Source: Pseudomonadota bacterium (GTDB taxonomy: Bacteria; Pseudomonadota; Gammaproteobacteria; Steroidobacterales; Steroidobacteraceae). From it: a stretch of 53,291 nucleotides of DNA. Position 1 is the first letter of the stretch. Every line of letters begins with the position of its first letter. Both the position numbers and the translations under genes were made by a program. Shown here one piece after another: positions 26,217 through 36,005 of the stretch. The stretch spans positions 1 through 53,291 of the forward strand of contig JANYAE010000093.1 of NCBI GenBank assembly GCA_025355105.1. Reading direction: 5' to 3'. The notes below the pieces were generated by a model, which was given only the letters and a program-made list of their open reading frames with translations, ran no database searches and was not told the DNA's origin.

Positions 26217-27002
26217 ATGACTCCCGCACTGTGGGCCGCGAAGACCGGATTGGATGCGCAAGACACGCGCATGGCGGTCATCGCGAACAACATCGCCAAC
26301 GTCAACACGACCGGCTTCAAGCAGAGCCGCGGCGTCTTCCAGGACCTGCTGTACCAGAACGTGCGGCAGGTCGGCGCGCAGAGCACCCAGGACACGCAGA
26401 TCCCGTCAGGCCTGTACCTCGGTACCGGCGTGCGCGTGGTCGCGACCGAGAAGATCAATACCCAGGGAAGCCTCACCAACACCGGCAACTCGCTGGACGT
26501 GGCGATCCAGGGCAAGGGCTTCCTCCAGGTGCTGATGCCGGACGGCACGCTGGCCTACTCGCGCGACGGCTCCTTCCAGCTGAACTCGCAGGGCCAGATG
26601 GTCACGAGCTCCGGCTACCAGATCCAGCCGCCGATCACGATCCCGGCCAACGCGACCTCGGTGACGATCGGCTCGGACGGCACGGTCGGCGCGGTGATCG
26701 CCGGCGCCTCCGCCTCGACCACGATCGGCCAGCTGCAGCTGGTCGACTTCGTCAACGTCGGCGGCCTGGAGCCGAAGGGCCAGAACCTGCTGACCGAGTC
26801 GGCGGCTAGCGGCCCGCCGCAGATCGGCACGCCGGGCGTCAACGGCCTCGGCACGCTGCTGCAGGGCAACGTCGAGGGCTCCAACGTCAACGTGGTCCAG
26901 GAGCTCGTCGCGATGATCGAGACGCAGCGCGCCTACGAGATGAACTCCAAGTCCATCCAGACGACCGACCAGATGCTGAACTACCTGACGCAGAACCTGT
27001 GA
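26217..27002 (+). CDS. flgG: Flagellar distal rod protein FlgG
   Basis: 261 residues, the usual length. It begins [19 protein letters not shown], then [20 protein letters not shown]; the stretch [20 protein letters not shown] is the FlgG-specific segment that makes the rod straight and separates it from hook protein. It ends with [25 protein letters not shown] ribosome site is upstream. A short AT-rich patch (CTTTATATAGAGG) precedes it and stands out from the GC-rich surroundings. Confidence 0.96.
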   Translation: MTPALWAAKTGLDAQDTRMAVIANNIANVNTTGFKQSRGVFQDLLYQNVRQVGAQSTQDTQIPSGLYLGTGVRVVATEKINTQGSLTNTGNSLDVAIQGKGFLQVLMPDGTLAYSRDGSFQLNSQGQMVTSSGYQIQPPITIPANATSVTIGSDGTVGAVIAGASASTTIGQLQLVDFVNVGGLEPKGQNLLTESAASGPPQIGTPGVNGLGTLLQGNVEGSNVNVVQELVAMIETQRAYEMNSKSIQTTDQMLNYLTQNL

Positions 27003-27012
27003 GGCTGCCGCG

Positions 27013-27711
27013 ATGACCGTTCTCGTTTCCCCGCTCGCCGGCGCACTGCGCCGGCTCGCCGGCCTCGCCGGCCTGGTGCTGGTCACCGGCTGCAACGCGG
27101 GCCTGCTGAAGTCGCCGCCGCTACCGCCGGCCGCCGAGGGCCCGGCGTACCGCGCCGCGTTTGCCGCGCAACCCGCGACCGGTGGCGCGATCTATCAAAG
27201 CGGGCGCGCGATCGCGTTCTTCGAAGACACCCGCGGCGTGCGCGTCGGCGACGTCCTCACGATCCGGCTGCAGGAGGCGTTCAACGCCTCCAAGACCGCC
27301 AGCACCCAGACCCAGAAGGACGGCAGCAGCACGCTCTCGGCGCCGATGTTCGCCGGCAAGCTGCCGCTCAACGGCGACACGACGCTCGACGCCAAGCGCG
27401 CCTTCAAGGGTCAGGGCACGACCTCGCAGCAGAACGCGCTGACCGGCAGCATCACGGCGGTCATCACCGAGGTGCTGCCGAACGGCAACCTGGTGATCTC
27501 CGGCGAAAAAGCGCTGCAGCTGAACCAGGGCGAGGAGTTCGTCCGCGTGCAGGGTGTGGTGCGCGTGGTCGACGTGCAGGCCGACAACTCGATCACCTCC
27601 GATCGGATCGCGGATGCGCGCATCAGCTACAGCGGCCGCGGCGTCATCGATGCGACCCAGCGTCAGGGCTGGCTGTCGCGGTTCTTCAACTCGCCGATCG
27701 TGCCGTTCTGA
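27013..27711 (+). CDS. flgH: Flagellar L-ring protein FlgH
   Basis: 232 residues. A lipoprotein signal ends LVTGC, with the lipidated cysteine at residue 27; the mature protein contains the FlgH core [20 protein letters not shown] and [20 protein letters not shown], and ends [20 protein letters not shown]. It forms the outer-membrane L ring around the rod. It begins 10 bases after flgG. Confidence 0.95.
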   Translation: MTVLVSPLAGALRRLAGLAGLVLVTGCNAGLLKSPPLPPAAEGPAYRAAFAAQPATGGAIYQSGRAIAFFEDTRGVRVGDVLTIRLQEAFNASKTASTQTQKDGSSTLSAPMFAGKLPLNGDTTLDAKRAFKGQGTTSQQNALTGSITAVITEVLPNGNLVISGEKALQLNQGEEFVRVQGVVRVVDVQADNSITSDRIADARISYSGRGVIDATQRQGWLSRFFNSPIVPF

Positions 27712-27718
27712 GGTTGCG

Positions 27719-28846
27719 ATGAACGTTCTCCTGCAACGAATCGCCTCGCTCGTGCTCGGTCTCGCGGTCGCGGCCGGCGCCGCCGACGGCAGTGCTGCGA
27801 CGCAGCGGGTCAAGGACCTCGCCTCGGTGGACGGCGTGCGGACCAACCAGCTGGTCGGCTACGGCCTGGTGGTCGGCCTGGACGGCTCCGGCGACCAGAC
27901 CAGCCAGGCGCCGTTCACCGTGCAGAGCCTGGCGAGCTGGTTGAAGCAGCTCGGCATCACGCTGCCGCCGGGCGCGAACCCGCAGCTCAAGAACGTGGCG
28001 GCGGTCGCCGTGCACGCCGAGCTGCCGGCCTTCATCAAGCCCGGCCAGACCATCGACATCACGGTGAGCTCGATCGCCAACGCCAAGAGCCTGCGCGGCG
28101 GCACGCTGCTGGTCACGCCGCTGCGCGGCCTCGACGGCCAGGTGTACGCGGTCGCGCAGGGCAACCTGATCGTCAACGGCTTCGGTGCCCAGGCCAACGA
28201 CGGCTCGAAAGTCACGATCAACGTGCCGACCTCCGGGCGGGTGCCGAACGGCGCGACGGTCGAGCGGGCCGTACCGTCGAGCTTCGCTGCTGGCGACAGC
28301 CTGGCGCTCAGCCTGCACAGCGCCGACTTCACCACCGCGACGCGCCTCGCCGCCCGCATCAATCAGGAGCTCGGCGCGGACAGCGCAGCGGCCGTCGACG
28401 CGACCTCGGTGCGGGTGCGGGCGCCGGCCGACGCCAACCAGCGCGTGGCCTTCGTCTCGCTGCTCGAGAACCTCGAGCTCGACCCGGGCGAGGCGGCCGC
28501 GCGCGTGATCATCAACTCGCGCACCGGCACCGTCGTCATCGGCGACCACGTGCGCGTCAGCCCCGCGGCCGTGTCGCACGGCTCGTTGACCGTGACCATC
28601 AAGGAAGAGCAGCGCGTCAGCCAGCCGAACGCGCTGTCGCAGGGCGGTACCACGGTCACCGTACCGGACTCGAGCATCGACGTGCAGCAGAAGGCGAGCC
28701 GGATGTTCCTGTTCGAGCCGGGCGTGTCGCTCGACGAGATCGTCCGCGCCGTCAACCAGGTGGGCGCCGCGCCGGGCGACCTGGTGGCGATCCTCGAGGC
28801 GCTGCAGCAGGCCGGCGCGCTGCACGCCCAGCTGATCGTGATCTAG
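27719..28846 (+). CDS. flgI: Flagellar P-ring protein FlgI
   Basis: 375 residues from ATG 27719, 7 bases after flgH, with GAGG just upstream. A Sec signal peptide (residues 1-27, [18 protein letters not shown]) precedes [20 protein letters not shown], the conserved FlgI opening. Also present are [20 protein letters not shown] and the C-terminal [20 protein letters not shown]. It assembles in the peptidoglycan layer with FlgA as chaperone. Confidence 0.95.
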   Translation: MNVLLQRIASLVLGLAVAAGAADGSAATQRVKDLASVDGVRTNQLVGYGLVVGLDGSGDQTSQAPFTVQSLASWLKQLGITLPPGANPQLKNVAAVAVHAELPAFIKPGQTIDITVSSIANAKSLRGGTLLVTPLRGLDGQVYAVAQGNLIVNGFGAQANDGSKVTINVPTSGRVPNGATVERAVPSSFAAGDSLALSLHSADFTTATRLAARINQELGADSAAAVDATSVRVRAPADANQRVAFVSLLENLELDPGEAAARVIINSRTGTVVIGDHVRVSPAAVSHGSLTVTIKEEQRVSQPNALSQGGTTVTVPDSSIDVQQKASRMFLFEPGVSLDEIVRAVNQVGAAPGDLVAILEALQQAGALHAQLIVI

Positions 28847-28852
28847 GCCGCG

Positions 28853-29875
28853 ATGACCAGCAGCCTCCCGATCGGATCGCTCCCGGCCGCCGATTCGGCG
28901 GCCGAAGCGCGCAGCGTGCTCGACGTGCAGGGCCTCGACGCGCTGAAGGCGGCGAGCGCGCAGACGCCGAACGACCCCAAGACGCTGCGCGCGGTCGCGC
29001 AGCAGTTCGAGTCGCTGTTCATCGGCATGATGCTGAAGTCGATGCGCGACGCGAAGCTCGGCGACGGCCTCTTCGACAGCGACCAGAGCCGTTTCTACCA
29101 GGACATGTTCGACCAGCAACTGTCGGTGTCGCTGTCGCAGGGCAAGGGCCTCGGCATCGCCGACCTGTTGGTGCGCAGTCTCACGCCGCAGGGCGTGCCG
29201 CCGGCGCTGCCGGCCGGCGCCTACGGTCGAGCGCCGCGCCGGACGGCCGCGAGCGCGACCGCCACCACGCCGCTGGCTGCGGCCGCGGCATCGGCGGCCG
29301 AGGGCGGTCCGTCGCCGCTGCTCGAGGCAGCGCCCGCTTCGCCGGGCCCCGCGCCGGCCGAGGGCGCGGTGGCCTCGACGCCGGAGGAGTTCATCGCGCT
29401 GGTGCTGCCGTCGGCCACCGCCGCCGGCGCAGCGCTCGGTGTGGACCCGCGCGCGCTCGTGGCGCAGGCGGCCCTCGAGAGCAACTGGGGTCGGCAGGTG
29501 CCGGCGGCGCCGAACGGCTCGAGCTTCAACGTATTCGGGATCAAGGCGGATGCCAACTGGTCCGGTGGCCGGGTGCTCAAGGACACCGTCGAATACGCCG
29601 GCGGGGTCGCCGAGCGGCGTCGCGAGCCGTTCCGGGCCTACGAGTCACTGCAGCACGGCTTCGAGGACTACGTCGCCTTCCTCAAGGGCCACGAGCGGTA
29701 CGCTGCTGCGTTGCAGCATGGAACCGACCCAGAACGCTTCGCAGTCGCGCTACAAAGCGCGGGATATGCGACGGACCCATCATATTCGGCGAAGATCGCC
29801 GCAGTTCTGCGCTCAAGCCAGTTTCGGGCCGCTGTGACGGCGCTCAAGGAACCGACGGAGCCGCCGATCTTCTAG
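28853..29875 (+). CDS. flgJ: Flagellar rod cap and peptidoglycan hydrolase FlgJ
   Basis: 340 residues with two domains. Residues about 40-115 are the rod-binding domain (AQQFESLFIGMMLKSMRDAK, FYQDMFDQQLSVSLSQGKGL). An Ala/Pro linker follows, then a glucosaminidase domain from about 175: VAQAALESNWGRQ with the catalytic glutamate near residue 209, FNVFGIKADANWSGG and FRAYESLQHGFEDYVAFLKG. The bifunctional form is usual in gamma- and betaproteobacteria. It cuts peptidoglycan so that the rod can pass. 6 bases after flgI. Confidence 0.95.
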   Translation: MTSSLPIGSLPAADSAAEARSVLDVQGLDALKAASAQTPNDPKTLRAVAQQFESLFIGMMLKSMRDAKLGDGLFDSDQSRFYQDMFDQQLSVSLSQGKGLGIADLLVRSLTPQGVPPALPAGAYGRAPRRTAASATATTPLAAAAASAAEGGPSPLLEAAPASPGPAPAEGAVASTPEEFIALVLPSATAAGAALGVDPRALVAQAALESNWGRQVPAAPNGSSFNVFGIKADANWSGGRVLKDTVEYAGGVAERRREPFRAYESLQHGFEDYVAFLKGHERYAAALQHGTDPERFAVALQSAGYATDPSYSAKIAAVLRSSQFRAAVTALKEPTEPPIF

Positions 29876-29930
29876 CTGACGGGAAGTGGCCTGCGCAGGC
29901 GAATGCCGCCGCGCCTGAAGACGAGGACTC

Positions 29931-31865
29931 ATGGCCGATATCATGAACACTGCCGTGTCCGGTCTGATCGCGTTCCAGCGCGCTCTGGCCGTCACCGGCA
30001 ACAACATCTCGAACGCCAATACCGACGGCTACAGCCGCCAGGTCGTGAACCTCGCGGACCGCCCGCCTGACGCGACGGCCGGCTTCTTCATCGGCAACGG
30101 CGTCGACGTCGGCTCCGTCAACCGCGCCTACGACCAGTTCAGCGTCGATCAGCTGCGCTCCGGCAATGGCCTGCTGGGCCAGCAGACCGCGTTCCTGAAC
30201 ATCGCCAACCAGGTCGACAACCTGATCGGCGGCACGACCAACGGCATTTCGAGCACGATCACCAGCTTCTTCAACGCCTGGCAGACGCTGTCGAGCGACC
30301 CGTCTTCAGCCGCCAATCGCCAGCAGATCCTGTCGCAGGCAAAGGGCCTGGCCGCGGCCATCAGCCAGACGGCCTCGCAGCTCGATACGCTGCAGCGGAA
30401 CATCAACTCGCAGATCACCACGACCGTCAGCACCGTCAACGGGCTCGCGGCCTCGATCGCCAAGCTCAACGATCAGATCGCGACTGCGACGGCGCAGGCC
30501 GGCGGCGCCAAGCCCAACGACCTGATGGACCACCGTGACCAGCTGATCACACAGCTGAGCTCGCTCGTCACCATCAGAACCAACAACGAGGCCGACGGCT
30601 CGGTGGACGTCTTCGTCGGCAACGGCCAGGCGATCGTGGTCCGCAACCAGGCGACCGCGTTGAGCGCGACGCCGAACGGCTACGACCCGACGCAGCTCGA
30701 CGTCAGCTACGGCAGCGGCGCCGGCAAGCAGGTGATCAGCTCGTCGATCGGCGGTGGCACGCTCGGCGGGCTGCTGCAGGCGACCAATCAGATGATCCTG
30801 CCCGGTCTCAACGGCCTCGGCCAGATCGCGACGGCAGTCTCGAGCCAGGTCAACGCGCAGCAGAAGCTCGGCTTCGACCAGAACGGTCAGCTGGGCAAGC
30901 CACTCTTTACTGTAGCGCTGCCGCAGGTGCTGCCGGATGCGACCAACGGCGGCGGCGCCAGCTTGGTGGCCACCGGCACCGACGCGACCGTGCTCACCGC
31001 CGACGACTACGTGCTGCGCTACCAGGGCGGCGCCTGGTCGGCGACCATCGCGAGCAGCGGCCAGGTCGTCGGCGTGACCGGCAACGGCACGACCACGCCG
31101 CTGAGCGTCGGCGGCATCACGCTGTCGCTCAGCGGCGGGCCGCCGCCGCCGGCGCCTGCCAGCGGCGACAGCTTCCTGGTCAGGGCCACCGGCCCGGCGG
31201 CCCGCACGATCTCGAGCGCCCTCAACGATCCGCGCCTGGTCGCCGCCGCTGCGCCGCTGCAGGCGTCGGCCTCGATCAGCAACCTCGGCAACGCGACGAT
31301 CAGCGCGCCGAGCGTGCTAAGCGGGGTGCCGGTGTCGACCACCAGCTTCCCGCTCAACGCCGCGCTGCTGACGCCGACCAGCATCGTCTTCCAGAACCCG
31401 CCGACGAGCTACACGATCAACGGCGGCGCGCCGCAGCCGTACGCCTCCGGCCAGCCGATCACGGCCAACGGCTGGAGCGTCGCGATCACGGGCGTGCCCG
31501 CGGCCGGCGACACGTTCAGCGTCGGCCCGAACGGCGCCGGCAACGGCGACAACCGCAATGCACTCGCGATGGCGCAGCTGCAGAACCAGAATGTCCTGGT
31601 TGGCGGAACGATCAGCATCTCGGCCGGCTACTCGAGCCTGGTCGGCGTCATCGGCACCGTCACGCACCAGGCGGACATCGCCCAGACCGCGCAGCAGGCG
31701 GTCGTCGCCCAGGCGCAGCAGTCCGTGTCGAGCGTCTCGGGCGTCAACCTCGACGAGGAGGCGGCCAACATGCTGCGCTGGCAGCAGGCCTACGCCGCCG
31801 CCGCCAAAGTCATCGCGACGGCCGACACTATGTTCCAGACCCTGCTCGCCGCCGTGAAGGCCTGA
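29931..31865 (+). CDS. flgK: Flagellar hook-filament junction protein FlgK (HAP1)
   Basis: 644 residues. N-terminal MADIMNTAVSGLIAFQRALA and NNISNANTDGYSRQVVNLAD are the FlgK opening; SSEPSS-like segment (SSDPSSAANRQQILSQAKGL) and the C-terminal SGVNLDEEAANMLRWQQAYA with AAKVIATADTMFQTLL confirm it. The variable middle contains a GGPPPPAPA linker. It is longer than E. coli FlgK (547), as in many high-GC species. It forms the first junction zone between hook and filament. Confidence 0.95.
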   Translation: MADIMNTAVSGLIAFQRALAVTGNNISNANTDGYSRQVVNLADRPPDATAGFFIGNGVDVGSVNRAYDQFSVDQLRSGNGLLGQQTAFLNIANQVDNLIGGTTNGISSTITSFFNAWQTLSSDPSSAANRQQILSQAKGLAAAISQTASQLDTLQRNINSQITTTVSTVNGLAASIAKLNDQIATATAQAGGAKPNDLMDHRDQLITQLSSLVTIRTNNEADGSVDVFVGNGQAIVVRNQATALSATPNGYDPTQLDVSYGSGAGKQVISSSIGGGTLGGLLQATNQMILPGLNGLGQIATAVSSQVNAQQKLGFDQNGQLGKPLFTVALPQVLPDATNGGGASLVATGTDATVLTADDYVLRYQGGAWSATIASSGQVVGVTGNGTTTPLSVGGITLSLSGGPPPPAPASGDSFLVRATGPAARTISSALNDPRLVAAAAPLQASASISNLGNATISAPSVLSGVPVSTTSFPLNAALLTPTSIVFQNPPTSYTINGGAPQPYASGQPITANGWSVAITGVPAAGDTFSVGPNGAGNGDNRNALAMAQLQNQNVLVGGTISISAGYSSLVGVIGTVTHQADIAQTAQQAVVAQAQQSVSSVSGVNLDEEAANMLRWQQAYAAAAKVIATADTMFQTLLAAVKA

Positions 31866-31867
31866 CC

Positions 31868-33076
31868 ATGCGCATCTCCTCCGCCTACCTCGCCCAGTCG
31901 TTCGTCGCGGCGATCGAGCAACAGCAGTCGAACCTGGCACGCACCCAGCAGCAGATCGCGACCGGGCTGCGCTTCAGCGCGCCTTCGCAGGATCCGGCCG
32001 CTGCCAGCCAGTCGCTCGACATCCAGGCGACGGTCGACCAGATCGGCCAGTTCGCGACCAACTCGAACCTCGCGCAGAGCCGCCTGTCGGTCGAGGACTC
32101 GACGCTCAGCACGCTCACCAACCTGCTGCAGCGGGTCCGCAATCTCAGCGTGCAGGCGGCGAATGCGACCCAGACCCCCGAGACCCGAGCCGCGATCGCG
32201 ACCGAGATCCAGCAGCAGCTCGCTGGCCTCGTGCAGCTGGCCAACACCCAGGATGGCAGCGGCCAGTCGCTGTTCTCAGGCACCGCCACGGCGACCACGC
32301 CGTTTAGCCAGAGCGGCGCCACGTTCACCTATTCGGGCAACCAGACCCAGCGCTTCGTGCAGATCGGCACCAATCGCCAGGTGGCCGACGGCGATACCGG
32401 CACGCGGATTTTCCAGCAGATCCGCAACGGCAACGGCACCTTCGCGGTGTCGACCGGCGCCGGCAACCAGGGCGCCGTGATCATCGGCTCGAACTCGGTC
32501 ACCGATCCGACCGCGTGGGCGGCCGGCAGCCCGCCGTACACGCTGACCTTCACGAGCCAGACGACCTACACGATCACCGACTCCGCGCTTCCCGCGCCCA
32601 CCGTTACCAACGGCAACTACACCGACGGCCAGACCATCAGCTTCAACGGCGCGCAGCTGCAGGTCAGCGGCACGCCCGTAGTCGGCGACAGTTTCACGAT
32701 CGCGCCGAGCACCAACCAGGACGTGTTCACGACGCTGCAGAACCTGGTCACGGCGCTGAACGGCTCGCAGACCGGTGCCACCGGCCAGGCGAAACTCGGC
32801 AACAGCGTCAACCGCGCGATCGAGGCGCTCGACCAGAACCTGAGCAACGTCTCCAACGTCCGCTCGGAGGTCGGTTCGCGCCTGAACGCGCTCGACACGC
32901 AGAGCAGCAGCAACAGCGACGTCACGCTGCAGCTGAAGTCGACGCTGTCGAACCTGCGCGACGTCGACTACGCGGCCGCGGTGACCACGCTCAACCAGCA
33001 GCTGACGGGCCTGCAGGCCGCGCAGGCCAGCTACGTCAAGCTGCAGAATCTGTCGCTCTTCAACTATATCCAGTAA
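31868..33076 (+). CDS. flgL: Flagellar hook-filament junction protein FlgL (HAP3)
   Basis: 402 residues. Flagellin-like N-terminal region (MRISSAYLAQSFVAAIEQQQ, QIATGLRFSAPSQDPAAASQ) and C-terminal region (NVSNVRSEVGSRLNALDTQS) flank a variable middle. FlgL makes the second junction zone that connects FlgK to flagellin. It starts 2 bases after flgK. Its last 13 bases overlap the 3' end of the rhomboid gene on the opposite strand. Confidence 0.94.
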   Translation: MRISSAYLAQSFVAAIEQQQSNLARTQQQIATGLRFSAPSQDPAAASQSLDIQATVDQIGQFATNSNLAQSRLSVEDSTLSTLTNLLQRVRNLSVQAANATQTPETRAAIATEIQQQLAGLVQLANTQDGSGQSLFSGTATATTPFSQSGATFTYSGNQTQRFVQIGTNRQVADGDTGTRIFQQIRNGNGTFAVSTGAGNQGAVIIGSNSVTDPTAWAAGSPPYTLTFTSQTTYTITDSALPAPTVTNGNYTDGQTISFNGAQLQVSGTPVVGDSFTIAPSTNQDVFTTLQNLVTALNGSQTGATGQAKLGNSVNRAIEALDQNLSNVSNVRSEVGSRLNALDTQSSSNSDVTLQLKSTLSNLRDVDYAAAVTTLNQQLTGLQAAQASYVKLQNLSLFNYIQ

Positions 33077-33939
33077 CCGATCGCCCAGGCTGCCGCGATC
33101 GCCAGCAGCGCGCTGGCCGCGGCGAGCCGCTGCGGTCCGCGGGCCCGCGGCGCGGGCCAGCGACGAAGCGGCAGCGCGAACAGCGCCCCGAAGCCGAAGC
33201 CGAGTGCGTGCGCCGCGATGTCGGTGTGCGCATCGCCCGTGCCGAGCAGGGCGAGCAGCACGACCGCCGCCACCACGCTCGCGCCCGCGAAGCCGGCGCG
33301 TGCGCGGCGCGTGGCCGCGGGCCAGCGCACCACGGCGAGCGCGCCGAGCGCGGCGAACACCGCCGTCGAGGCGCCGAGCGAGGCGCGCCCGGCAGGCATC
33401 GTCAGGCCGTTGACGGCATTGGCGGCGACCGCCGCGGCGAGGATCAGCAGCCAGCCGCAGCCGGCGCCGTAGACCCGCGCCGCCAGACCGCCGAACAGCG
33501 CGCCGAAGCCGGTATTGGCGGCGAGATGCGCGAGGTCGGCGTGCAGCGTCAGGGCGGTGACCGCCCGCCACAGCTCGCCGGCGCGGAAGCGCGCGCCATC
33601 GAGCACGCCGACGTCGAACCAGCCGCGGCCGAGCGGCAGGCGCGTGCTCGCGACGCCGATCAGGAACAGCACCAGCGCGTAGCCGGCCGCGGCCGCCAGG
33701 CCGCCGTCGTGCAGGCGCGGCGGCCGTGGCCGCGGGCGGGGGCGGTTCTCGGTGACATAACGACCGAGTTCAACGACCGCGCGCCGCTCGTCCTCCGCGG
33801 CAACCAGCAGCGCGTAGCCCTGCGGGTCGACCCACATGACGGCGGGAATGCCGACCGCGAGCAGCACGAGCGCGCGCTCGTCGCACGGCGGCGGAGCCCG
33901 TGAGCGGAAGATCTCGATCCAGGAGAGGTCGGTGTCCAC
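33064..33939 (-). CDS. Rhomboid-family intramembrane serine protease
   Basis: 291 residues from GTG 33939. About 100 residues of N-terminal soluble region are followed by six or seven hydrophobic segments. The rhomboid landmarks are present in order: HADLAHLAANTGFGALFGG (the HxxxHxxxN-type helix), GASTAVFAALG with the nucleophile serine, and AHALGFGFGALFA with the catalytic histidine (HxxGxxxG). The enzyme would cleave membrane-spanning substrates. It lies inside the flagellar island but on the opposite strand, tail to tail with flgL (13-base overlap) and divergent from fliC. A flagellar role is not shown. Confidence 0.85.
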   Translation of the reverse strand: MDTDLSWIEIFRSRAPPPCDERALVLLAVGIPAVMWVDPQGYALLVAAEDERRAVVELGRYVTENRPRPRPRPPRLHDGGLAAAAGYALVLFLIGVASTRLPLGRGWFDVGVLDGARFRAGELWRAVTALTLHADLAHLAANTGFGALFGGLAARVYGAGCGWLLILAAAVAANAVNGLTMPAGRASLGASTAVFAALGALAVVRWPAATRRARAGFAGASVVAAVVLLALLGTGDAHTDIAAHALGFGFGALFALPLRRWPAPRARGPQRLAAASALLAIAAAWAIGYWI

Positions 33940-34128
33940 GCCCGGTGCAATGTGGCGTCCGGCCGGCCGGACTTCAACCGGCGGCCCCCCCCGCGGCCGC
34001 TAAAGAATGCCGCCGCTCGTCCGATACAAGGACGAGGCCAGCCCGCAAAGGGTTCGCGCGTCTACCACCTGGCGACCGCCTCTGACCGTGACCCAACTCC
34101 CAGTTCGGGCGCATCACGGCAGCGAGAT

Positions 34129-34155
34129 TAAAGATCCCCCGGCAGGTACCGATAA
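34129..34155 (+). promoter_or_regulatory. Sigma-28 (FliA) promoter of fliC
   Basis: TAAAGATC (34129-34136), 11 bases, then ACCGATAA (34148-34155), compared with TAAAGTTT-N11-GCCGATAA. The spacing is exact and 13 of 16 positions match. The start would be near 34162, giving a leader of about 90 bases. Confidence 0.9.
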
Positions 34156-34175
34156 TTCGTCCGAGTCGATATTGC

Positions 34176-34247
34176 GGCCCGCGCGACGGGCCTAGGGACC
34201 AACACCCCGAGCCCGACGAACTACTGAAGGCCGGAACGTCACCAGGA
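34176..34247 (+). promoter_or_regulatory. fliC 5' leader with stem-loop and three GGA motifs
   Basis: A hairpin GGCCCG/CGGGCC (34176-34192) is followed by GGA at 34196-34198, 34233-34235 and 34245-34247, the last inside the ribosome-binding AGGAG. Multiple GGA motifs with one over the ribosome site are the usual layout of CsrA targets; binding here is an inference. Confidence 0.4.
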
Positions 34248-34254
34248 GCCATAC

Positions 34255-35844
34255 ATGTCACTTTTCATCAATACCAACATCGCTTCGCTGAACGCGCAGC
34301 GGAATCTGGCCAACAACGGCACGTCGCTGTCGACGTCGCTGCAGCGGCTGTCGTCGGGCCTGCGCATCAACAGCGCCAAGGACGACGCGGCCGGCCTCGC
34401 GATCTCGGACCGCTTCACGACGCAGATCAACGGCCTCAACCAGGCCGTGCAGAACGCGAACGACGGCATCTCGCTCGCGCAGACCGCGGAAGGCGCCCTC
34501 CAGGAAGTCACGAACAACCTGCAGCGCATCCGCCAGCTCGCCGTGCAGTCGGCGAACGCGACCAATAGCGCCTCGGACCGCCAGGCGCTCGATTCGGAAG
34601 TGCAGCAGCGAATCGCGGAAATCAACCGCATCGCGACGCAGACTTCGTTCAACAACCAGAACGTCCTCGACGGCACGTTCGGCAACGCGGTGTTCCAGGT
34701 CGGCGCGAACGTCGGCCAGACGATCACCGTGGGTCTGAGCACGAGCAGCAAGACGAACGCGATCGGTTCGTTCGTCAACAGCGCGGGCGCTGCGACCCAG
34801 ACCCCGATCATCGCGGTGACCGGCACGACCGTGGCCAACGGCGGCGCGGGTGCCACCTACGCCGGCGTGAGCACCGGCGTGTTCGACGGCTCATCGACCT
34901 ACCAGATCACGCCGAACGGCGGCGTGGCGACGACCCTGGCCGCGACGTCGAGCTTTACCGGCAGCGCCACGGGGCAGGACAACACCAGTGCCTACGCCAA
35001 GGCTGGCTCGATCAACGGCTCGGGCATCAGCGGCGTGACGGCGAGTGGGGTGACGACCCTGGATCTCGGCAACGCGCTGGCTGGCAAGATCGTCAGCGTC
35101 ACCGGCGCCACCGCCGGCACCCAGGACTACAACCTGCAGATCAACGGCGTGTCCGCCTACGACAGCGGTAACCTCACCGGTGCGGCGAGCGACACGATCG
35201 GCTCGGCCATCTCGCAGATCAACCAGCAGAGCAACCTGACCGGCGTCGTCGCCTCGCAGGACTCGACCGGTGGCCTGCTGCTGACCGCCGCGGACGGCCG
35301 CAATATCGCGCTCACGGAGACGATCACCGGCGTATCCGGCACGTCAGTCGCCGGCACGGTGCATTCGCTGCTGTCGAACACCGTGGCCGCTGGCGCCAAC
35401 ACGGCCGCTGCGGGCACCTCGACCGCCACCTACCGCGGTCAGGTGACGCTGCAGTCGAAGGAGACGCTGGTGTTGAACGCGGGCGCACAGGGCTCGCTCG
35501 GCTTCGTCGGCTCGAACCTGCAGGCGGGCTCCAACCTCGCGGCGCAGAACGTGACGACGGTGTCGGCCGCCGATAGCACGATCCTCGCGGTCGACTCCGC
35601 GATCACGGCGATCGACAACCTGCGCGGCACCTTCGGCGCGATTCAGAACCGCTTCCAGTCGACGATCGCGAACCTGAGCACGACGACGGAGAACCTCTCC
35701 GCCGCCCGCAGCCGAATCCTGGATGCGGACTTCGCCCAGGAGACCTCGAACCTGACCCGCGCGCAGATTCTGCAGCAGGCCGGTACGTCGGTCCTCGCCC
35801 AGGCGAACGCGCTGCCGCAGGGTGTGCTGAAGCTCCTGCAGTAA
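34255..35844 (+). CDS. fliC: Flagellin FliC
   Basis: 529 residues. Conserved D0/D1 ends: [60 protein letters not shown] at the N-terminus, and [47 protein letters not shown] at the C-terminus. The middle (about 175-420) is the variable, surface-exposed part, rich in T, G, A and S. A sigma-28 promoter and an AGGAG ribosome site precede it. It is the only flagellin gene in the window. Confidence 0.97.
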   Translation: MSLFINTNIASLNAQRNLANNGTSLSTSLQRLSSGLRINSAKDDAAGLAISDRFTTQINGLNQAVQNANDGISLAQTAEGALQEVTNNLQRIRQLAVQSANATNSASDRQALDSEVQQRIAEINRIATQTSFNNQNVLDGTFGNAVFQVGANVGQTITVGLSTSSKTNAIGSFVNSAGAATQTPIIAVTGTTVANGGAGATYAGVSTGVFDGSSTYQITPNGGVATTLAATSSFTGSATGQDNTSAYAKAGSINGSGISGVTASGVTTLDLGNALAGKIVSVTGATAGTQDYNLQINGVSAYDSGNLTGAASDTIGSAISQINQQSNLTGVVASQDSTGGLLLTAADGRNIALTETITGVSGTSVAGTVHSLLSNTVAAGANTAAAGTSTATYRGQVTLQSKETLVLNAGAQGSLGFVGSNLQAGSNLAAQNVTTVSAADSTILAVDSAITAIDNLRGTFGAIQNRFQSTIANLSTTTENLSAARSRILDADFAQETSNLTRAQILQQAGTSVLAQANALPQGVLKLLQ

Positions 35845-35900
35845 GTTCGCGGTAGATTGAATCGGCTTCACGAGGAGGCCGTCGGAATAGACTTAGCCAC

Positions 35901-35950
35901 GAGGCGGGTGACCCCGCCTCAGCATGGAACCCGGGCACGGACAGCCCGGG
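35901..35950 (+). terminator. Two tandem hairpins after fliC
   Basis: GAGGCGGG/CCCGCCTC (35901-35920, loop TGAC) and CCCGGGC/GCCCGGG (35930-35950, loop of 7) lie 56 and 85 bases after the flagellin stop. Neither has a T run. They could be 3' stabilising structures or weak terminators limiting readthrough into flaG. Confidence 0.5.
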
Positions 35951-36005
35951 GCGCTGGGGCGGATCGTTATGCTGCCAACCCTGTCGGAAGACAAGGGGTT
36001 TGGAT

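Larger units (their letters stand above)
33940..34254. other. Region between the rhomboid gene and fliC
   Basis: 315 bases. The right half holds the sigma-28 promoter and about 90 bases of fliC leader. The left half, next to the rhomboid start, shows no clear promoter or repeat. Confidence 0.6.

Noticed and set aside
35950..35985. Sigma-54 promoter for flaG (TGGGGC..TATGC)
   Set aside because: The GG to GC spacing is not 10 bases and the -12 block is not TTGC.
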